From positions 32,857,591 to 32,921,590 of the forward strand of contig NC_090251.1 of the NCBI RefSeq assembly GCF_037325665.1: a stretch of DNA of 64,000 bases, read 5' to 3'. The position numbers were made by a program, and so were the translations under genes. Positions within the stretch are counted from its first letter, which is position 1. Every line of letters begins with the position of its first letter. Below the pieces are notes generated by a model. It worked only from the letters and a program-made list of their open reading frames with translations. It was not told the origin of the DNA and searched no databases. Origin of the DNA: Littorina saxatilis. Its lineage: Eukaryota > Mollusca > Gastropoda > Littorinimorpha > Littorinidae. Below are positions 58,610 through 64,000 of this stretch, piece after piece.

Positions 58610-59445
58610 TACATGTACTTATCTCTACCTCCTCCTATGGAGCTCACGCACCCTTTTCCATTTCTTTTATATCTTTAGCTGTCTGTTATAACAACAGAAA
58701 TGTATAGATTTTTTCTAGTATTTGTGATAACAGTGTGCTGTAATTATAATAATGTTTTTGTTGCAAAATGTGATAAAAATGTGCCATCCCATTCCTTTAG
58801 GACTTTTAAATGTTAATTTCGGATAGCCATAGAAGTTGAAATATTCTTCATGATGAGTTAAGTGTTTATACGTAAAGATTTTCATCATGAACTTGGTATG
58901 CTTCATAGTCGTGAAGGGCTAGTGAAGGAAATGTTCATTAGACATCATCCTAATTGGGAATCCTGAAGGGGAATTGTTTCAACTATCTTGAATTCAAAGC
59001 ATTGAATGTTGCTCAAAAGTTGTATACAAATATGTTTTGGTCTTTTTACCATGAAAACGTGTTGCACTTGTACATGTATATCATGATCTGTGATAATGTC
59101 AAGGTTTTATTTTGATTGTATCGTCTTCAACTTCTGGATCATATTTTAATCAATCCATTATTTTATCTACTACTCAATATATTTTGATAGTGGCTTTTAA
59201 CTTTTAACTGTTCGTATTTTGTATGAGAAAATTTCTCTTTAATCGCATATTGTAAAAGTTTGTTGTAGTTTGAGTGTTCCTGTTTATTGCAGAGCTGTAG
59301 TTTTCCAAAGTATATTTGGAAAGTGTCTCTGTTCTGTGTTCTGTTCATTATACTGCTTCATCTGTGATTCAAAGTCGCTGCATTTCTCTTCTTGAAATGA
59401 ATTTTGCACTATCAAAACCAATGTGCATGCATCTCTTTTTTTACA

Positions 59446-59504
59446 GTTAGTCAAGTTTTGACTAAATGTTTTAACATAGAGGGGGAATCGAGATGAGGGT
59501 CGTG

Positions 59505-59537
<33 letters not shown>

Positions 59538-60255
59538 GACTCAGACTAAACTACTGGACCGATCTTTATGAAATTTGAAATGAGAGTTCCTGGGAATGAT
59601 ATTTCCGGATGTTTTTTTCATTTTTTCGATAAATACCTTTGATGACGTCATATCCGGCTTTTTGTAAAAGTTGAGGCGGCACTGTCACACCCTCATTTTT
59701 CTATCAAATTGATTGAAAATTTGGCAAAGCAATCTTCAACGAAGGCTGGACTTTGGTATTACATTTCAGCTTGGTGGCTTAAAACCTAATGAATGAGTTT
59801 GGTCATTAAAAATTGAAAACTTGTAAATAAAATTATTTTTTTATTAAACGATCCTTGAATAATGTCATCTTATTCTTCGTCATTTTCTGAGTCCAAAATC
59901 ATATACATATGTTATATTTGGATTACAAACAAGCTCTGAAAATTAAAAATATGAAAATTATGATTAAAATTAATTTTCCGAATTCGATTTAAAAACAATT
60001 TCATCTTATTCCTTGTCGGTCCCTGATTCCAAAAACATATAGATATATGTTTGGATTAAAATCAAACTCAGTAAGCTAAATAGAATAGAGATACAGAAAA
60101 GCATGTTATCCTGCTCAGCGCGCCCACTACCGCACTATTCTGGATGGTCGATTTCACTGCCTTTGCCACGAGCGGTCTTGGTGAAAAAAGCAGTGCGTTC
60201 AGTTTCATTCTGTGAGTTCGACAGCTTGACTAAATGTTGTTATTTCGCCTTACGG
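59446..60255 (-). mobile_element. Non-autonomous 0.8-kb DNA element, copy 4 (block B)
   Basis: Orthologue of 33556-34365, in the same position and orientation. Confidence 0.75.
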
Positions 60256-60446
60256 GACTTGTTATAACTTGTTCTTGCTGTTCTGAAATAAATGTAGAAA
60301 GCATCCTTCCATCCAGTCTTGCTTACTGCATGAACAAAGTCCTGGGTGTAAAATACAACAGAGTGAACGGGTGTGTCAATGTGTGAGAGTGAACGGGTGT
60401 GTCAATGTGTGTATACATATATAGACAGTTACATCTTTCCAGAATG

Positions 60447-61072
60447 CAAAACAGTCAAACCTGCCTCTCAACAACGCCCACAGGCCCGGCGGATCACATC
60501 ATTTTTAGGGGGGGTTTCCAACAATTTGTTCAGTTAAGGGCGCGAAGCGTGCGAACCTCCTGGGGGGGGGGGGGGGGGGGGGGGTCGGGGGCATGCTCCC
60601 CTAGAAAATGTTGATAAAAGCAAGAAACATGGAGCAATCTGAGCCAAAAAACTTCCCCTTATACACCTTCCAAAAAGTAAATTTAGAAAGACAAATGTGG
60701 ATCAAAACAAGGACAATTTATCGATCTGGTGCAACCTGAGCCAACAAATTACCCAGCTACCTTCCAAAACCGTCACTTTGAAGACAAAGGCTGGCTTCAA
60801 GGGGGGTCCCGGGGCATGCCCTCCTGGAAAATGTTGATAAAAATCAAAGAAAATGGAGCAATCTGAGCCATCAGTTTTTCTTAATTCTCAATTTTATTCT
60901 TTTATTTTTATTTTTTCATTTTTTTAAAACTTTTGTTTAGGCTAGGTTTTTTTTCTCCGGAAACCCCCCCTGGATCTGCCCCTGGACCACCTACTCACAA
61001 TAATCACTCCAAAGGATTGCCGATGAGTTTTCTTCCTAAATAATTCACCTTGGTCGACAGGTTTGACTGTAC
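60447..61072. mobile_element. MITE with ACAGTCAAACCTG ends, split by another element
   Basis: The left end ACAGTCAAACCTGCC (60447) and right end CAGGTTTGACTGT (about 61060-61072) are inverted. The middle (60481-60984) is a second element. Block A has only the left end at about 34555, so the right breakpoint of the duplicated blocks falls in or beside this MITE. Confidence 0.65.
60481..60984. mobile_element. MITE with GGCGGATC-type ends and G-run, nested
   Basis: The left end is CAGGCCCGGCGGATCACATC and the right end is CTGGATCTGCCCCTG. There is a long G-run at about 60562-60584. Ends and style are like 9216-9828. Confidence 0.6.
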
Positions 61073-62270
61073 AATTATCACTTTATTATCTGAATTGAGA
61101 AATTTCATCTAAATTAAAGCCCGACTTTTTGAAAAGATCGAGCTACCAACCCCAGAATTGGGCAAATGACAAGAAGCGCGGGCAAAAAGAAAGGCATAAG
61201 AAAAATCAATCATGCTATGTATCATCGCAAGGAAGAAATATAGGAAGGAAAAGGACATTTTTCCTCACAGTGAAATAATTAGAGCTATAAGCTGCCCAAT
61301 AAAAAATTTCATATAATCCTTGCCGTTGTATACAGAAAAGTCACTTTTCCTTCTTCCTTTTTGAAAAAGTACAACTTTATTTGACAGTGTTCGAACCCCA
61401 AGAGGTTCTTATGACATCAAACCTCATTCAATATCATAGCCGGCCACCAACCCTAAAACAAAGCATAAAAAATCAATTTCTAAGATAAGGAAAACTAAAG
61501 CTTTCAAGATGTTGTCAGCGAGAGATAGTGACCCAGGGGAAAGGTATGATTCATACATTACAGATACAACACACAGACACCAAGACATTTTGTGATCTTT
61601 TTACTGATGAGATTCTGAAAATGGTGAATGATTGATACTGTGAGTTGGATGGCATGCACGGTGGCCAGGAACTTTCCATGACATCAAATATTAACAAAAC
61701 ATCATCAAAGCCATACAGTATTTACAAAACATCCATTCGCACTCCAGTCGTAACTTTGCAAGCAAACATTCTGGCAAGAGCAGACAAGTCCAAATTTTTT
61801 AAAATTGAATCAACAAAAAACTTTCTAAAAACTCTAAAGAGTGAATAAACTGCTACTTCCCCCCCCTCCCCCCCCCCCTCCCCTTGCAAAAAAAAATCAA
61901 GCCTTAAATATGTTACAGTAGAGTGATCAAGATCTGTTTTATGCAGAATAGTACAGTATTAGTAACATATGAACTGGCCACTGACATGAATTCATTAATA
62001 AAAGGTGTACACACTTTTTCTTCTCAAAAGATCAAAAATATAAAACAGTTGCAAGTGCAAGAGAACTACCCTGAAAAACAGATAAAACATTCACAACTAA
62101 TGACAAAGTCAAGAATATAACAAGTCTAAATGCAGTCAGCAGTACAAACACCTCATGGTCCGGCGCCATTTCCAGATGCCATCAGTTCGCAGAGAGAAGA
62201 CACTGGCTACCTGTGTTAGTGTTTGTTCCAGACTAGTCCTCTCAAGCTCTTCAACTGAAAGGAAGTCATT
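61073..62270. other. No gene recognised
   Basis: AT-rich sequence with a C-rich run at 61858-61883. Small open frames at 61645-61848 and 61923-62120 show no domain and no splice-supported context. Confidence 0.5.
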
Positions 62271-62470
62271 CAGGGATGTTGCCAGGATTTATTTTCTTCT
62301 GCAAGTTTGCCAAAAAGGCCATAAACATTTCAGCAACTTTCAAAAGTTTTCAGCAGTCCCGCTATAAAAAAAAAGTTTGGAAATTCAGCTGAAATGCCGG
62401 CAACTTTTTGGGCGATTGTAAAAATACAATTAGGCGTTATGCCGATTGCCGATACCAGGCAACAGCCCTG
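62271..62470. mobile_element. Short MITE with CAGGGATGTTGCC ends
   Basis: The left end CAGGGATGTTGCC and right end GGCAACAGCCCTG are approximately inverted. The left end equals that of the element at 21566, so the two may be related. Confidence 0.55.
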
Positions 62471-62756
62471 TCATCCACCACTTCACTTTGACCACACTGT
62501 GTACACTCAACCCATGCTGGCTCTTCTTGTCTCTTTCAGCAAAAGGTACACTTAGTTGCAAAGAAGAAAAATCAAATGATTTTGTGATCAAATACTAAAT
62601 AGAAAGTCTAAAGAGAATCAAAACTAAACATGACTGCAGCACTAATGACCGCAAAGTAAAAAAAATGTTCTTCTTTTTGACAATGTCCAAAAGCTTAGTT
62701 TGATTTGTTCTCAAGTCAGCGATGAAGATAAGCATTATTCTTCATGTGCAGACTTA

Positions 62757-62885
62757 AGGATACAAAATAAACAACAAGCTATAACACATCGGTTGTTATA
62801 TACCACAAATCTACACGAGTTCTGATCTTATACTTTAAGTACACTGGCCCTAAGAAAAGGTTAAATCACAACTTGCGTACAACTG
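62757..62885 (-). repeat. Inverted, diverged copy of the oxygenase genes' 3' flank
   Basis: Read on the minus strand, this segment follows 57850-57955 (and 32055-32168 in block A). Shared blocks are CTTTTCTTAGGGCCAGTGTA, GTAGATTTGTGGTA and TTATAGCTTGTTGTTTATTT. Divergence is far greater than between blocks A and B. It marks either an old inverted member of the cluster or a dispersed repeat shared by these flanks. Confidence 0.6.
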
Positions 62886-64000
62886 TCCGACAGTCAAAAG
62901 TTACCATTCGGATGTTCTAAACAGACCCAAAATCACTGGTGAAGAACTCATACACAAACGCACACTCGAATGATTTTCAAAGAACTAAACTCTGCCAATC
63001 AAAGATGTTCACAAACTTCTGTTAAATCACAGTATTCTATTCTTCTTCATCTGTGTTCAATGGCTCTGCAACTCCCACGTACACTCATGTTTTTTGCACG
63101 AGCAAGTTTTTACCTGCCACAGTGTACAATACAAAGTACTTCTAGATGCAAAGCAAGGTCTTCAGACAAACATCTTTTCCCCATCTGAGGTGTAGTAGCA
63201 AAATTGATCAGCAGGTAACATTACACACTGTAATGCAGTTTCAAAGAGACAACTGAATGAGGAAAACATTACAAAGCAGTGACATTGACATTGAAAGAAC
63301 AAGGCATGAACAGAACATTTCTTACAATACTGAGTATGATTTTATTTATTAAAGCTTTTATGTTTGATTCAATTGTGCTCTGTTTGGAAGACATGAAAAC
63401 ATTACCGATTGGTGGGAAAGATCTGATAACAAATTTCTTTATCTTAGACGATGATTCACAACTCTGATCACCTTGTAAAATGTAATTAATTTACCAAATC
63501 ACATTTTGGTGAATACTGTGTGGACATAAACTACTCCTTCTTTCTCCTCAATTAGACAAAACTATAAGACGACAAAAGAAAGCATACCCATTATCAAAAT
63601 AGTAAAGTTTTTTTTAAGCTGCAGAGATTTTAGTTAATATACAGTAGTTATGCATTGACCTCAAAATGGCAATTGCAGAAAGAAAAAAATTCCTATTAAA
63701 AAAAATCTGCTTTCTAACTAAAAATAAAAAAATAAAAAAATAAAAAAGTGTACTCAGCAACCAAACAAGGTCACCCTCTAACAGCACCATGAGGAAGTAA
63801 ACCATATGTCTGGTTGCATTGTACATTTTCACTCACACAGGATTTTCCGATTCAGGTCAGCTTTCAAGTCCTGAAATCATGCTTTGGATATTATCACCTG
63901 AGATTTTGTAAAACGCTTGTCTTACATCACAACCACAAATCAGCAATTTCTTCAAAGGTATCTAGCTTAAAGGTACAGCCCTTCCTGCCTTGATGACGTC
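62886..64000. other. No gene recognised; SINE fragment at about 63053-63110
   Basis: CTCCCACGTACACTCATG and TTTTGCACGAG at about 63068-63103 are a short remnant of the CCCACG SINE family. The rest is AT-rich, without a supportable exon on either strand. Confidence 0.5.

Larger units (their letters stand above)
46272..60480 (+). repeat. Duplicated block B (contains oxygenase gene 3)
   Basis: About 14.2 kb aligned with block A (18855-34597). Features only in block B are a SINE at 50062-50374, a SINE at 50977-51388, a local tandem duplication around 52980-53570, a replaced segment of about 120 bp before exon 5 (about 55077-55205), a 34-bp extra near 57983-58016, and a longer AG run at 58199-58242. 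The left 138 bp (46134-46271) do not match the flank of block A. Confidence 0.9.

Noticed and set aside
62155-62367. 70-codon frame near the right edge
   Set aside because: It runs into the short MITE at 62271-62470 and has no domain or splice support.

Overview
This window is eukaryotic, most likely from a gastropod mollusc. Genes are split by spliceosomal introns, TG/AC, AG and TCTG microsatellites are abundant, there are several tRNA-headed SINE families, and a nuclear-receptor DNA-binding domain, a Tigger/pogo transposon, a DIRS-like retroelement and a metazoan-type 5S rRNA sequence are present. The phylum-level call is inference. Roughly nine tenths of the window is repeats and introns. 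All coordinates were read by eye, so junctions may be off by a base or two. | 1-10.7 kb: the minus strand carries two zinc-finger exons of a nuclear receptor whose ligand-binding-domain exons must lie to the left of the window. A nearly complete Tigger/pogo DNA transposon with TA target duplication lies inside that gene, and SINEs and MITEs fill the rest. | 10.7-60 kb: three plus-strand, six-coding-exon genes for a soluble 2-oxoglutarate/Fe(II) oxygenase of the prolyl-4-hydroxylase type lie in tandem (coding spans 11515-17116, 23625-30057, 49954-55829). Each is preceded by an inferred non-coding 5' exon ending at a GTAAGTAT donor. Gene 1 is the older, diverged paralogue. Genes 2 and 3 differ at about 6 of 621 coding bases and sit in blocks of about 15.7 and 14.2 kb (18855-34597 and 46272-60480) that are almost identical but differ by several clean transposon insertions. 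They are either a very recent segmental duplication or two unpurged haplotypes: a 200-base N gap (45934-46133) lies just left of the second block. | 34.6-45.9 kb, between the two blocks: a decayed copy of an uncharacterised multi-copy metazoan gene family (about 35.7-38.1 kb), an approximately 0.8-kb MITE, and a broken minus-strand DIRS-like element (about 39.3 kb to the gap). The DIRS-like element carries two surprises: a GC-rich satellite of about 205-230-bp units in its gag-like region, and a near-complete 5S rRNA sequence in the element's own orientation with a compensatory change in its terminal helix. | 60.5-64 kb: nested MITEs, then sequence without a recognisable gene, including a short inverted, diverged copy of the oxygenase genes' 3' flank. 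This hints at further members of the cluster on the opposite strand beyond the window.
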